From the NCBI GenBank assembly GCA_938045295.1, contig CALINO010000080.1, positions 1-58,415 on the forward strand: a stretch of DNA of 58,415 nt, written 5' to 3'. The notes under the pieces are model-generated. The model searched no databases. It was not told the origin of the DNA and worked only from the letters and a program-made list of their open reading frames with translations. The translations under genes and the position numbers were made by a program. Shown in pieces: positions 10,017 through 19,024 of this stretch (position 1 is the first letter of the stretch; each line of letters begins with the position of its first letter). This DNA comes from an uncultured Arenicella sp. Lineage in GTDB: Bacteria; Pseudomonadota; Gammaproteobacteria; Arenicellales; Arenicellaceae.

Positions 10017-10502
10017 TCAATAAGCGCGTGAATAATCCCAGCTCATGCTGATTAGCTTCCAGTTTTCTTTTTCTAATGAAAAGACCGCCGAGACCGGTTG
10101 CGCATCTGCACGCAGGTTACTTAGAGGAAGTGCGCTTTGGTTTTGAGACGTTGCTTTTGATGCCATTAGAACACGCGCTTCTACGGCCGCTGTGGTAGCG
10201 CCGATATCTAAACCCTCAATGAGTTCGATACTTTTAATGTCCACAAGCAGTTCTATATTTTGATTGCGAAATAGATACAGTTGGGCAATTTTGCGCAACG
10301 CCTGTTTGTCGTTACCTTTGTGGTCTTTGTAGGCATCGCTCACATGCTGAAAAATATCATTAACACTGCGCTGCTCTATTGACTCTTCAATGCTTGATAT
10401 CGTTGCTTTTAGCTTCTCTTCTGGGCTTTGCTCAGGCGTGTCGGCACATGCGCCAAGCATAAAAATGATTACTACTGCCACAAAACGTTTTACACTGTTC
10501 AA
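10017..10502 (-). CDS. Putative lipoprotein of unknown function
   Basis: The 161-residue product has a short signal and the lipobox LGAC (Cys at about residue 19), so it is probably lipid-anchored. The rest (ATISSIEESIEQRSVNDIFQ, then a beta-rich C-terminus ending WKLISMSWDYSRAY) resembles the NTF2/SnoaL-like cone fold seen in small lipoproteins. The fold is an inference. It is convergent with fadD. Confidence 0.7.
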   Translation of the reverse strand: MNSVKRFVAVVIIFMLGACADTPEQSPEEKLKATISSIEESIEQRSVNDIFQHVSDAYKDHKGNDKQALRKIAQLYLFRNQNIELLVDIKSIELIEGLDIGATTAAVEARVLMASKATSQNQSALPLSNLRADAQPVSAVFSLEKENWKLISMSWDYSRAY

Positions 10503-10577
10503 CCTAAACTTTCCTTACGTAATATTGGATTAACGAGCAAACGGTAACACACTGTTGTCGATAAATGCTGCCTGTGT

Positions 10578-11180
10578 ATGAATTATTTAAGCCACCTGTT
10601 TTTTTCACAACGAACGCCATATTCATTCACCGGCAACATGATGGGTGATTTTAAGCCCAACCTTGAGCTTAAAGCGAAATTGCCTCAAGCCGTGCTGTTA
10701 GGCATTGATAATCACCGTTTGGTAGACCGAGAGACCGATCAGTTTTTACCGGTTAAAGAGTTAAAAACACGCTTTCGCAAAGGCCGCAGGCGTTATGCCG
10801 GCGTGGTCACCGATATTGCTTTTGATTACTTTTTAATTAAGCATTGGCAAAAATTTGCCAAACTCGATTTTGCTGAATTTACCAGCATGGCGTATAAAGG
10901 CTTACATTCATGCCACCATCTTATGCCGCCTAGAATGCAGTTGGTTACCAACAGCATGATCGAGCACCAATGGCTTAATGCCTATTCAACGCTCGAAGGC
11001 ATTGCAACCACCATTGATCAAGTCAGTAAACGCATACGATTTGAAAATAACATGGCAGGCAGTGTGGTTGAAGTAGAGCGGCATTACGATGAAATTGAAC
11101 GAGTTTTTATGCTGCTGTTTGATCATTTAATAAACGCCGTTGAGCAGGCATCAATAGAAAGCGCTATATCGCAAAAATAG
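10578..11180 (+). CDS. acpH: ACP phosphodiesterase
   Basis: The 200-residue protein starts MNYLSHLFFS and contains NMMGDFKP and IDNHRLVDRETD, the conserved His/Asp pattern of the AcpH (DUF479) HD-like family. AcpH removes 4'-phosphopantetheine from holo-ACP. It lies just upstream of the rpmF-plsX-fab block that encodes ACP, which supports the role. Confidence 0.88.
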   Translation: MNYLSHLFFSQRTPYSFTGNMMGDFKPNLELKAKLPQAVLLGIDNHRLVDRETDQFLPVKELKTRFRKGRRRYAGVVTDIAFDYFLIKHWQKFAKLDFAEFTSMAYKGLHSCHHLMPPRMQLVTNSMIEHQWLNAYSTLEGIATTIDQVSKRIRFENNMAGSVVEVERHYDEIERVFMLLFDHLINAVEQASIESAISQK

Positions 11181-11452
11181 CGTCACAAATAAAACCTAAA
11201 AAATGCCGATTTATCTTTGACACTAAGCCAGCCTATCTATATGATTCGGCCAAATTTTCATTGTGTTGCTTAACGCAGCGCATAATCCAAATCAAACCTG
11301 TTTTGGTATTGTTTGGGGTAGTTAAACCGGCATACGCTTTAATGAATGGTTGCTCAATTAAACACAGGCAGCCAAAGGTGAGGCGCATTATATTTAAATG
11401 CGTTTTAGCTTATTAAAACTTAAGCCAAAACAGATTTTCAGCGAGGTAGATC

Positions 11453-11635
11453 ATGGCTGTACAAAAAAGTAAGAAATCAAACTCTCGACGTGGCATGCGA
11501 CGTTCTCATGATGCAATGGGCGAGCCAACTTTGTCGTCTGATTCAATGACTGGGGAATTGCATCGTCGTCACCAAGTTACTGCTTCAGGTTACTATCGTG
11601 GCAAAAAAGTTGTAAACGTTAAGTCAGAAAGTTAA
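11453..11635 (+). CDS. rpmF: 50S ribosomal protein L32
   Basis: The 60-residue protein [20 protein letters not shown]... is L32, without the zinc-binding cysteines seen in some species. In most gammaproteobacteria yceD (DUF177) precedes rpmF; the 272 bases upstream here contain no yceD. An intrinsic terminator follows, so plsX probably has its own promoter or depends on read-through. Confidence 0.97.
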   Translation: MAVQKSKKSNSRRGMRRSHDAMGEPTLSSDSMTGELHRRHQVTASGYYRGKKVVNVKSES

Positions 11636-11656
11636 GGCTGTACAAAAAACGTCAAT

Positions 11657-11684
11657 AAGGCCTCGCTTACGGGGCCTTTTTTGG
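11657..11684 (+). terminator. Rho-independent terminator after rpmF
   Basis: An 8-bp stem (AAGGCCTC with GGGGCCTT, one G-T pair) has loop GCTTAC and runs into a T-rich tail (TTTTTT including the end of the stem). It lies 21 bases after the rpmF stop. Confidence 0.85.
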
Positions 11685-11888
11685 TTTTATACCAAATACT
11701 AAGGTTTTATTGGCTTAACTGGTTTAATACCGGATTAATGCCCATTGGCAGCATTTTAAATTTTACGGCCAGAGAAAAATAGTAAAACCGTCATCATTAC
11801 AATACCAAGAAGGGTTTAACATGCGCATTTACAGAGCCGTGCTCTGATTAAATATTCATGCAATAAAACCCCATTAACATTCGCATTT

Positions 11889-12953
11889 ATGAACTCAGTT
11901 TATCGCAAGGCTACGTTAGCAATTGATGCCATGGGTGGCGATTTTGGTGTTGACACCACGGTGCCGGCCGCCATTCAATTTTTGAATGAAGACAAAAGTC
12001 GGAATCACAAAATCATTCTCGTTGGTGACCAAGACAAGGTCAGCCAACAAGTCATGCAATCTAAAGGTGAGCGGCTATTAAAAAGCGGCTTATTGACCGT
12101 TCATCACGCCTCAGAAGTGGTGGGTATGGATGAATCTCCGGCGAAGGCGTTAAAACGAAAAAAAGATTCGTCTATGCGCGTCGCCATCAATTTGGTAAAA
12201 GAAGGCAAAGCGCAAGCTGCGGTCAGTGCTGGCAATACTGGCGCACTCATGGCCACCGCCCGATTTGTATTAAAAACCATCAAAGGCATTGATCGCCCGG
12301 CGATCATTTCAACCATGCCTTGCCAAGATGTGTCGCAAACCATTCACATGTTAGACCTTGGGGCAAATGTGGATTCAAGCCCTGAAATGCTGGTACAATT
12401 CGCTGTAATGGGGTCGGTGTTAACGCAATACGTTGACGATAAAAAGGCACCCAGAGTGGCCTTGTTAAACGTAGGCGCAGAAGAAATTAAAGGCAGTGAG
12501 AAAGTAAAAAAAGCCTCTGCTTTATTGGAACAATCAACCCTTAATTACGTAGGTTATATTGAAGCCGACGAAATATACGATTCTAAGGTTGATGTGATTG
12601 TTACGGATGGCTTTGAAGGCAATGTGGCGTTAAAAGCCAGCGAAGGAACCGCAAAAATGATTGTTACCGTGATGCAGGAAGAGTTTAAACGCAATATTTT
12701 CACCATGTTGATCGGCGCTGTGTGCATGCCAGTGTTGAAAGCCATGCGTCGGCGCTTAGACCCCAGAACGCACAACGGCGCGACCTTGTTGGGGCTTAAC
12801 GGCGTGGTGGTGAAAAGTCACGGCGGCACCGATTCGGTTGGTTTTTTACATGCCATTCACGAAGCATCGGTTCAAGCCAATTTAAATGTGGTTAATCATT
12901 TAAGTGAACAATTTGAGGGGGCTAGCAGCACAAAATCCGCTGTTAGCGCCTAA
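11889..12953 (+). CDS. plsX: Phosphate acyltransferase PlsX
   Basis: This 354-residue protein has the PlsX opening LAIDAMGGDFGVD and the motif SAGNTGALMATARF. The C-terminal part has TDGFEGNVALKASEG. PlsX converts acyl-ACP to acyl-phosphate for phospholipid synthesis as a peripheral membrane enzyme. Normally fabH follows, but here the next gene is fabD after 54 bases. Confidence 0.97.
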   Translation: MNSVYRKATLAIDAMGGDFGVDTTVPAAIQFLNEDKSRNHKIILVGDQDKVSQQVMQSKGERLLKSGLLTVHHASEVVGMDESPAKALKRKKDSSMRVAINLVKEGKAQAAVSAGNTGALMATARFVLKTIKGIDRPAIISTMPCQDVSQTIHMLDLGANVDSSPEMLVQFAVMGSVLTQYVDDKKAPRVALLNVGAEEIKGSEKVKKASALLEQSTLNYVGYIEADEIYDSKVDVIVTDGFEGNVALKASEGTAKMIVTVMQEEFKRNIFTMLIGAVCMPVLKAMRRRLDPRTHNGATLLGLNGVVVKSHGGTDSVGFLHAIHEASVQANLNVVNHLSEQFEGASSTKSAVSA

Positions 12954-13007
12954 CGTAATATTTGATCGCAATACTTTATATCGCAATACCATAATAGGAG
13001 CTGTAAA

Positions 13008-13934
13008 ATGTCGTTAGCCATTGTATTTCCAGGCCAAGGCTCGCAAGCCGTGGGCATGATGAGTGCTCTTGCAGAGCAATATAACGTTGTTAAAGATTTG
13101 TATGTTGAGGCCTCAGATGTGTTGGGCGTTGACATGTGGAAAATGACCCAAGAAGGCCCGATCGAACAATTATCGCAAACCGAAAATACGCAACCGGCGT
13201 TACTTATTGCTGGCGTGGCTGCTTGGCGTGTTTGGCAGGCCGAAGGGGGAGCGACTCCTTCTTTAATGGCTGGCCACAGCTTGGGCGAGTACACAGCACT
13301 GGTTTGCGCTGGCGCATTAAGCTTCGCCGATGGCGTTACGTTAGTGCGTGACCGTGGCCGCTACATGCAAGCCGCCGTGCCTGAGGGCGAGGGCGGTATG
13401 GCGGCCATTATTGGGCTTGATGACGATGCGGTAAAAAAAGTCTGTGCCGAAGTGGCCGGCGACGATGTACTGCAAGCGGTTAACTTCAATGCCCCGGGGC
13501 AAGTGGTTATTGCCGGCTCAGCCAATGCCATTGAGCGTGCCGCTGGCGCCATGAAAGAAGCGGGCGCAAAGCGCGCATTGCCGCTGCCGGTTTCCATTCC
13601 GGCGCACAGCAGCTTAATGTCATCAGCGTCAGCTAAGCTGGCTGAACGCTTGGCCGGTATTGACGTTCAACTACCAACCATCAACGTGCTGCACAACTGC
13701 AATGTGTCTGTGGCAACCTCAGCCGAACAAGTCAGCGCCAACTTAGTGACTCAATTAGATTCGCCCGTACGCTGGGTTGAATCGGTTGAAAAAATGCACG
13801 CCGATGGTATAACAACATTCGTTGAAAGCGGCCCAGGCAAAGTGTTAGGCGGCATGATTAAACGCATTGTGCGTGGAGCGAATGTGGCTTGCATTGACAC
13901 TCCACAAGCACTTCAATCTCAATTGAGCAACTAA
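13008..13934 (+). CDS. fabD: Malonyl-CoA:ACP transacylase
   Basis: The 308-residue acyltransferase has AIVFPGQGSQAVGM at the start, the nucleophile Ser91 in GHSLGEY, and the catalytic His in PAHSSLM. It loads malonate on ACP for the elongation enzymes. An AGGAG site precedes the ATG. It directly follows plsX, with fabG 19 bases after. Confidence 0.97.
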   Translation: MSLAIVFPGQGSQAVGMMSALAEQYNVVKDLYVEASDVLGVDMWKMTQEGPIEQLSQTENTQPALLIAGVAAWRVWQAEGGATPSLMAGHSLGEYTALVCAGALSFADGVTLVRDRGRYMQAAVPEGEGGMAAIIGLDDDAVKKVCAEVAGDDVLQAVNFNAPGQVVIAGSANAIERAAGAMKEAGAKRALPLPVSIPAHSSLMSSASAKLAERLAGIDVQLPTINVLHNCNVSVATSAEQVSANLVTQLDSPVRWVESVEKMHADGITTFVESGPGKVLGGMIKRIVRGANVACIDTPQALQSQLSN

Positions 13935-13953
13935 TAATTACACGGTACGTATT

Positions 13954-14700
13954 ATGTTTGATTTAACCAAAAAAGTTTGTCTTGTTACTGGCGCAACTCG
14001 CGGCATTGGTAAAGCAATTGCGGCGCAATTAGGTGCTCAAGGTGCCACCGTTATTGGTACCGCCACCTCACAAGGCGGAGCTGATTCGATTAGCGCCAAC
14101 CTTAAAGACGCAGGCATTAATGGTCGTGGCTTAGTATTAAACGTGGCTGACGGCGAATCAATTGATGCGGTCATTAAAGCCATTACCGAAGAATTCGGTG
14201 CCATCACTGTGTTAGTCAATAACGCTGGCATCACCCGCGACAACCTCATGATGCGCATGAAAGAGGAAGAGTGGGACGACATTATGAACACCAACTTAAA
14301 ATCGGTGTATCGCTTATCAAAATCAGTCATGCGCGGCATGATGAAAGCTCGAAACGGTCGCATCATCAATATTACTTCCGTGGTGGGCGTGTCGGGCAAT
14401 GCTGGCCAAGCCAACTATGCGGCGGCGAAAGCGGGTGTTATTGGTTTCACTAAGTCTCTGGCGCAAGAAATTGCCTCACGCGGTGTCACCGTAAACGCCG
14501 TTGCACCCGGCTTTATTCAAACCGACATGACCAAAGCATTAACAGAAGAGCAAACAGCCAAAATGACGGCCACCATTCCAGCTGGAAAACTGGGGCAGCC
14601 GGAAGATATTGCCGCTGGTGTGGCGTTCTTAGCGTCAGATGAAAGCGCTTATGTAACCGGCACCACCATGCATATAAATGGCGGAATGTACATGACTTAA
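13954..14700 (+). CDS. fabG: 3-oxoacyl-ACP reductase
   Basis: A 248-residue classical SDR: the cofactor site TGATRGIGKAIA, NNAGITRD, and the catalytic Ser-Tyr-Lys with YAAAK. It reduces 3-oxoacyl-ACP with NADPH. Its position between fabD and acpP and full identity of core motifs with FabG leave little doubt. Confidence 0.96.
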   Translation: MFDLTKKVCLVTGATRGIGKAIAAQLGAQGATVIGTATSQGGADSISANLKDAGINGRGLVLNVADGESIDAVIKAITEEFGAITVLVNNAGITRDNLMMRMKEEEWDDIMNTNLKSVYRLSKSVMRGMMKARNGRIINITSVVGVSGNAGQANYAAAKAGVIGFTKSLAQEIASRGVTVNAVAPGFIQTDMTKALTEEQTAKMTATIPAGKLGQPEDIAAGVAFLASDESAYVTGTTMHINGGMYMT

Positions 14701-14736
14701 GGGTTTGTCAGACTTTATTGCAACTTTCCCAATTAA

Positions 14737-14768
14737 TTGTTTTAAATGTGGTGTCTTTTTTATATAAT
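14737..14768 (+). promoter_or_regulatory. Candidate sigma-70 promoter for acpP
   Basis: A perfect TATAAT at 14763-14768 lies 131 bases upstream of the acpP ATG. The best -35 choices are TTGTTT (14737-14742, 20-bp spacer) or TGTTTT (14739-14744, 18 bp). A separate acpP promoter is expected because ACP is needed in excess over FabG. Confidence 0.45.
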
Positions 14769-14898
14769 GCGCCGCTAAGAATAACTGCTAACAGCAATGT
14801 TTCTTTGTTTAGAAATACGCTGTTGGTTTTTTCAAACCTGAATTTAAACGAAAGTTTGAATGATGGTAAATAAAGCTCCCTTTTTAAGAGGTATTCTC

Positions 14899-15135
14899 AT
14901 GAGCAGCATTGAAGAACGCGTAAAAAAAATTGTCGTTGAACAACTAGGTGTAGATGAAGACCAAGTTGTAAATAGTGCGTCTTTTGTAGACGATCTAGGC
15001 GCAGACTCGCTAGACACTGTTGAATTAGTTATGGCACTAGAAGAGGAATTTGAAACTGAAATTCCTGATGAAGAAGCTGAGAACATCACGACTGTTCAAC
15101 AAGCTATTGATTACGTAGTTAAAGCGTCTGCTTAA
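14899..15135 (+). CDS. acpP: Acyl carrier protein
   Basis: The 78-residue ACP begins [18 protein letters not shown]. Ser37 in [10 protein letters not shown] carries phosphopantetheine. I start at 14899, where AAGAGG lies upstream, rather than at an in-frame ATG at 14860 that would add 13 residues. It is the acidic fatty-acid shuttle for FabD, FabG, FabF, FabY and PlsX in this window, and the substrate of AcpH. Confidence 0.98.
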   Translation: MSSIEERVKKIVVEQLGVDEDQVVNSASFVDDLGADSLDTVELVMALEEEFETEIPDEEAENITTVQQAIDYVVKASA

Positions 15136-15163
15136 TCGTTTTCGATTTGAGATCAAACAAAAA

Positions 15164-15193
15164 GCCGCTCTGGTCTACCAGAGCGGCTTTTTT
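15164..15193 (+). terminator. Strong Rho-independent terminator after acpP
   Basis: A 10-bp GC-rich stem, GCCGCTCTGG with CCAGAGCGGC, has loop TCTA and is followed by six T. A run of A precedes it. It probably limits fabF expression relative to acpP. Confidence 0.93.
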
Positions 15194-15258
15194 GTTTCCT
15201 GCAGTGGGCTCTTAGCCTATAATAATATTGTTAATTATCATTATAATAAAATAGTCAA

Positions 15259-16500
15259 ATGAGTAAGCGTAGAGTTGTTGTTACAGGCATTGGCATTGTG
15301 TCGCCAGTTGGCCTGACTTTAGAAGAAAATTGGAAAAATATCGTCAATGGAGTGAGCGGCATCGATCGCATTTCTCATTTTGACCCAGAAGGTTTCCCAT
15401 GTTCCGTGGCTGGTGAAGTTAAGGGTTTTGACCCAACGGCATACATGTCAGCTAAAGAAGCACGCAAAATGGATCGGTTTATTCAGTTTGGCATGGCCGC
15501 CAGCCTTGATGCATTCAAAGACAGCGGACTTGAGGTCACTGAAGAAAACGCTGAACGCATTGGCGTTTACGTGGGTTCGGGCATTGGCGGTATTGAATCG
15601 ATTGAAAATGCCACACTCACCCTTGAAAACAGGGGAGTGCGCCGCGTTTCTCCATTTTTTGTGCCCAGTGCCATTATCAATATGATTTCTGGCCACTTAT
15701 CGATTAATTTAGGTCTTAAGGGTCCAAACCTTTCCATGGTGACGGCGTGCACTACCGGAACGCACGCGATTGGCGATGCTGGCCGCATGATCGAGTACGG
15801 TGATGCCGACGTTATGATCGCTGGCGGTGCCGAAGCGGCCATTAGGCCAACCTCTATTGCTGGCTTTGGAAACGCCAAAGCACTCACCGGCCGCGACGTT
15901 GACCCTGCGCAAGCTTCATGCCCTTGGGATGAAGCCCGCGACGGCTTTGTTATGGGCGAAGGCGCCGGTATTTTAGTGTTAGAAGAATATGAACACGCCA
16001 AGGCGCGTGGCGCTCGCATTTACGCCGAATTGTCAGGCTTTGGCATGAGTGGCGATGCGCACCACATGACCTCACCCAGCCCGGGCGGTGAAGGCGCTGC
16101 TCGCTGCATGGTTAACGCCATGCGTAACGCAGGCATTAACGCTGACCAAGTAGACCACCTTAATGCCCACGGCACATCAACCCCATTGGGCGATGCAGCG
16201 GAAACCAACGCCACTAAGTTAGCCTTAGGTGATCATGCTAAGAATGTCGCTATTACCTCAACCAAGTCGATGGTAGGGCACTTATTAGGCGCCGCGGGTG
16301 GTGTTGAGGCAGTTTACACGGCCATGGCGCTGCACACGCAAACAGCGCCGCCGACCATTAATTTGCATAACCCTTCACCAGATTGCGATCTTGATTATGT
16401 GCCCAATACTGCCAGAGAAATGAAGCTGGAATACGCCTTAACCAATTCGTTTGGCTTTGGCGGCACCAATGGCACATTAGCCATGAAGCGTTTTGTGTAA
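15259..16500 (+). CDS. fabF: 3-oxoacyl-ACP synthase II
   Basis: The 413-residue condensing enzyme has the nucleophile Cys164 in TACTTGTHAIGDA and the two histidines in NAHGTSTPLGD and KSMVGHLLGAAGG. It elongates acyl-ACP and tunes cis-vaccenate content. Length and start (KRRVVVTGIGIVSPVG) match FabF. Confidence 0.97.
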   Translation: MSKRRVVVTGIGIVSPVGLTLEENWKNIVNGVSGIDRISHFDPEGFPCSVAGEVKGFDPTAYMSAKEARKMDRFIQFGMAASLDAFKDSGLEVTEENAERIGVYVGSGIGGIESIENATLTLENRGVRRVSPFFVPSAIINMISGHLSINLGLKGPNLSMVTACTTGTHAIGDAGRMIEYGDADVMIAGGAEAAIRPTSIAGFGNAKALTGRDVDPAQASCPWDEARDGFVMGEGAGILVLEEYEHAKARGARIYAELSGFGMSGDAHHMTSPSPGGEGAARCMVNAMRNAGINADQVDHLNAHGTSTPLGDAAETNATKLALGDHAKNVAITSTKSMVGHLLGAAGGVEAVYTAMALHTQTAPPTINLHNPSPDCDLDYVPNTAREMKLEYALTNSFGFGGTNGTLAMKRFV

Positions 16501-16520
16501 CTGAGGCATTCTTTTCACTC

Positions 16521-17351
16521 TTGAATGTCATTGTAAACGGTGAGTTTGAAAATCAGGTCTCGGTTTTAGACCGAGGCTTGCTTTACGGGCAGTCTGTATT
16601 CGAAACCATTGCGGTTATTAACGGTAAGCCCAAGCTACTCAATGAGCATTTAGATAGGCTCATTTTAGGCTGCGAAACATTACCAATACCCATTGACATT
16701 CAAGAAGTTAAGAAAGACTTAGATAAATTACTTGAAGCCCAGTTAAGCACGTCAGATTACGTGTTACGCATTACGCTCACCATGGGGCACGGTGGGCGAG
16801 GCTATGCCAACCCTGAAAATGCGCAAGCCACACGCATTGCCTCTGTGCACGATTACCCCGCACACCCCAAACACTTAGCCACACACGGCATTGAGCTGGG
16901 CGTGTCTGAAGTCAGGCTGGCTGCACAGCCATTATTAGCTGGCATCAAGCATGGCAACCGGTTAGAGCAAGTGATAGCACGCTCGCAATGGCAGTCTAAT
17001 TGGAATGAAGCGCTACTGTTAGACAATAATGACCATGTTATTGAAGGCACCCAAAGTAACGTTATTATTATCAAGGGCTCACAGGCATTAACACCCAAAC
17101 TGGATCAATGCGGGGTTGATGGAGTAATGAAAAACTGGCTGTTTACGCAGTTAAAAAACCTTGGGTTTTCATGCAAAGCTGTGACATTATCCCTGTCAGA
17201 TATTGAACAAGCTGACGAAGTAATGATGACCAATTCAATTATTGGTGCATGGCCAGTAAAACGCCTATTAAATCGGGAGTTTACTGACTTTTCAAACACC
17301 CATCAGCTGATAAAAATAATACAAAAACATGACCTTATTTCGTGTAATTAG
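16521..17351 (+). CDS. pabC: Aminodeoxychorismate lyase
   Basis: This 276-residue fold-type IV PLP enzyme has DRGLLYGQSVFETI near the N-terminus and LLLDNNDHVIEGTQSNVIII near the C-terminus. It forms p-aminobenzoate for folate. The start is TTG at 16521 (MNVIVNGEFE); no ATG fits. Its 3' end overlaps mltG by 23 bases, suggesting coupled translation. Confidence 0.92.
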   Translation: MNVIVNGEFENQVSVLDRGLLYGQSVFETIAVINGKPKLLNEHLDRLILGCETLPIPIDIQEVKKDLDKLLEAQLSTSDYVLRITLTMGHGGRGYANPENAQATRIASVHDYPAHPKHLATHGIELGVSEVRLAAQPLLAGIKHGNRLEQVIARSQWQSNWNEALLLDNNDHVIEGTQSNVIIIKGSQALTPKLDQCGVDGVMKNWLFTQLKNLGFSCKAVTLSLSDIEQADEVMMTNSIIGAWPVKRLLNREFTDFSNTHQLIKIIQKHDLISCN

Positions 17352-18363
17352 GCTAACTTTCTATGCGGTTTTTCTCAGCTGCGTAGCCATTGCATATTAC
17401 GTCTACTCAGAGTCGGTTTCTAAACCGCTAAACAACCGCACCTACAAGCTTGAGATACCCAAAGGTGTGGGTGTGTCTTGGTTGGCAAACCACCTTGAAA
17501 AACAAGGCGTTATTGAAAGCCGCCATTTATTTCGAGCTTACACATGGCTGAATAAGCGTGACATTCAAATTAAAGCTGGCGAATACACACTGATTGACGT
17601 AGTCGACGTAACTGAGTTGGTGGAAAAAGTAGAACGCGGCGATGTTATTCAATACTCAATCACGCTGATTGAAGGGCAAACCTTTAAGCAATATTTAGCG
17701 CAACTTACGTCGCAAGAAAGGTTAGTCAGCGAACTGCAAGACATGACGCCAACTCAAATTATGCGTCGCCTTGGGGCCGCTGGCCAACACCCAGAAGGGC
17801 AGTTTGCGCCGCAAACCTATTTTTACCAAAACGGCGACAGTGATTTCGACGTGCTAGCCCAAGCTTACAAACGCATGCAAACCATCATGAATGACGCATG
17901 GGAGCAACGCGACACCAGCATTAAGCTTAGAAGCCCTTATGAGCTGTTGATTATGGCGTCGATTATTGAAAAAGAAACCGGCGCAGCCCATGAGCGAACC
18001 GAAATATCTGGCGTGTTTAATAACCGCTTAGGCATTGGCATGCGCTTGCAGACTGACCCCACCGTTATTTATGGCATGGGCGAAAAATACAAAGGTAATA
18101 TTCGCCGCAAAGACTTAACCACCGATACGCCTTACAATACATACACGCGCCACGGTTTACCGCCCACGCCAATTGCCATGCCTGGCGAAGCCGCTTTAAT
18201 GGCCGCCGCCAAACCGGCCACCACTAAGGCGCTGTATTTTGTGGGCAAAGGTGACGGCACACATTACTTTTCTAAGACACTAAAAGAACACAACAACGCC
18301 GTCATTAAGTATCAACTGGGTGGCAAACCTCGTAAATTTTCTTCAAACCCTAAGGGCGCTTAA
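17329..18363 (+). CDS. mltG: Endolytic murein transglycosylase
   Basis: A 344-residue YceG/MltG protein with one N-terminal membrane helix (about residues 8-26). The catalytic Glu is in ASIIEKETGAAHER, followed by LQTDPTVIYGMG and GLPPTPIAMPG. It cleaves nascent glycan strands and thereby sets their length. Confidence 0.96.
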   Translation: MTLFRVIRLTFYAVFLSCVAIAYYVYSESVSKPLNNRTYKLEIPKGVGVSWLANHLEKQGVIESRHLFRAYTWLNKRDIQIKAGEYTLIDVVDVTELVEKVERGDVIQYSITLIEGQTFKQYLAQLTSQERLVSELQDMTPTQIMRRLGAAGQHPEGQFAPQTYFYQNGDSDFDVLAQAYKRMQTIMNDAWEQRDTSIKLRSPYELLIMASIIEKETGAAHERTEISGVFNNRLGIGMRLQTDPTVIYGMGEKYKGNIRRKDLTTDTPYNTYTRHGLPPTPIAMPGEAALMAAAKPATTKALYFVGKGDGTHYFSKTLKEHNNAVIKYQLGGKPRKFSSNPKGA

Positions 18364-18372
18364 CCACTGTTT

Positions 18373-19014
18373 ATGACTATTGTACGAGGCAAGTTTATTA
18401 CCATTGAAGGCCAAGACGGCGCTGGAAAAAGCACCAACTTGGCGGTAGTAAAGCGAGAAATTGAGCAAGCAGGCCACCAGCTGGTGGTGACCCGTGAACC
18501 GGGTGGCACACCGTTTGGCGAAAAAGTGCGCGAGCTTATTTTGTCGTCAAACGACGAACACTTTGGTGGCATGGCCGAATTGTTAATGATATTTGCCGCC
18601 AGAGCGCAACACATTAAATCAGTGATTGAGCCCGCACTCAGTGCTGGGCAATGGGTGCTGTGCGATCGGTTCACAGACGCCACCTATGCCTATCAAGGCG
18701 GTGGGCGCGGCATTGACACCTCAAAAATACAAGCGTTAGAAGCATTAGTGCAAGGCTCACTGAAACCCGATCTTACCTTTTTGCTCGACGTACTGGTGGA
18801 AGTAGGGCAAACACGCGCGGGGCAACGCAGCACTCCAGACCGGTTTGAGCGCCAACAAAACGACTTTAAAGCCAAGGTTCGAGCCTGTTATTTAGACCGA
18901 GCACAGAGCGAACCAGAGCGCTTTAAAGTGGTTGACGCTAATGCCTCTATTGGCGACGTTGAAGCCGCTATTAGCGCGCAAATACACGCCTACTTAACCA
19001 ACCACTTAGGTTAA
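18373..19014 (+). CDS. tmk: Thymidylate kinase
   Basis: The 213-residue kinase has the P-loop GQDGAGKST (residues ~11-19), the DR(Y/F) motif CDRFTDATYAYQGGGRG, and the lid region AGQRSTPDRFE. It phosphorylates dTMP to dTDP. The gene is packed 9 bases after mltG and 10 before holB. Confidence 0.97.
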   Translation: MTIVRGKFITIEGQDGAGKSTNLAVVKREIEQAGHQLVVTREPGGTPFGEKVRELILSSNDEHFGGMAELLMIFAARAQHIKSVIEPALSAGQWVLCDRFTDATYAYQGGGRGIDTSKIQALEALVQGSLKPDLTFLLDVLVEVGQTRAGQRSTPDRFERQQNDFKAKVRACYLDRAQSEPERFKVVDANASIGDVEAAISAQIHAYLTNHLG

Positions 19015-19024
19015 AGTAAGGTCT

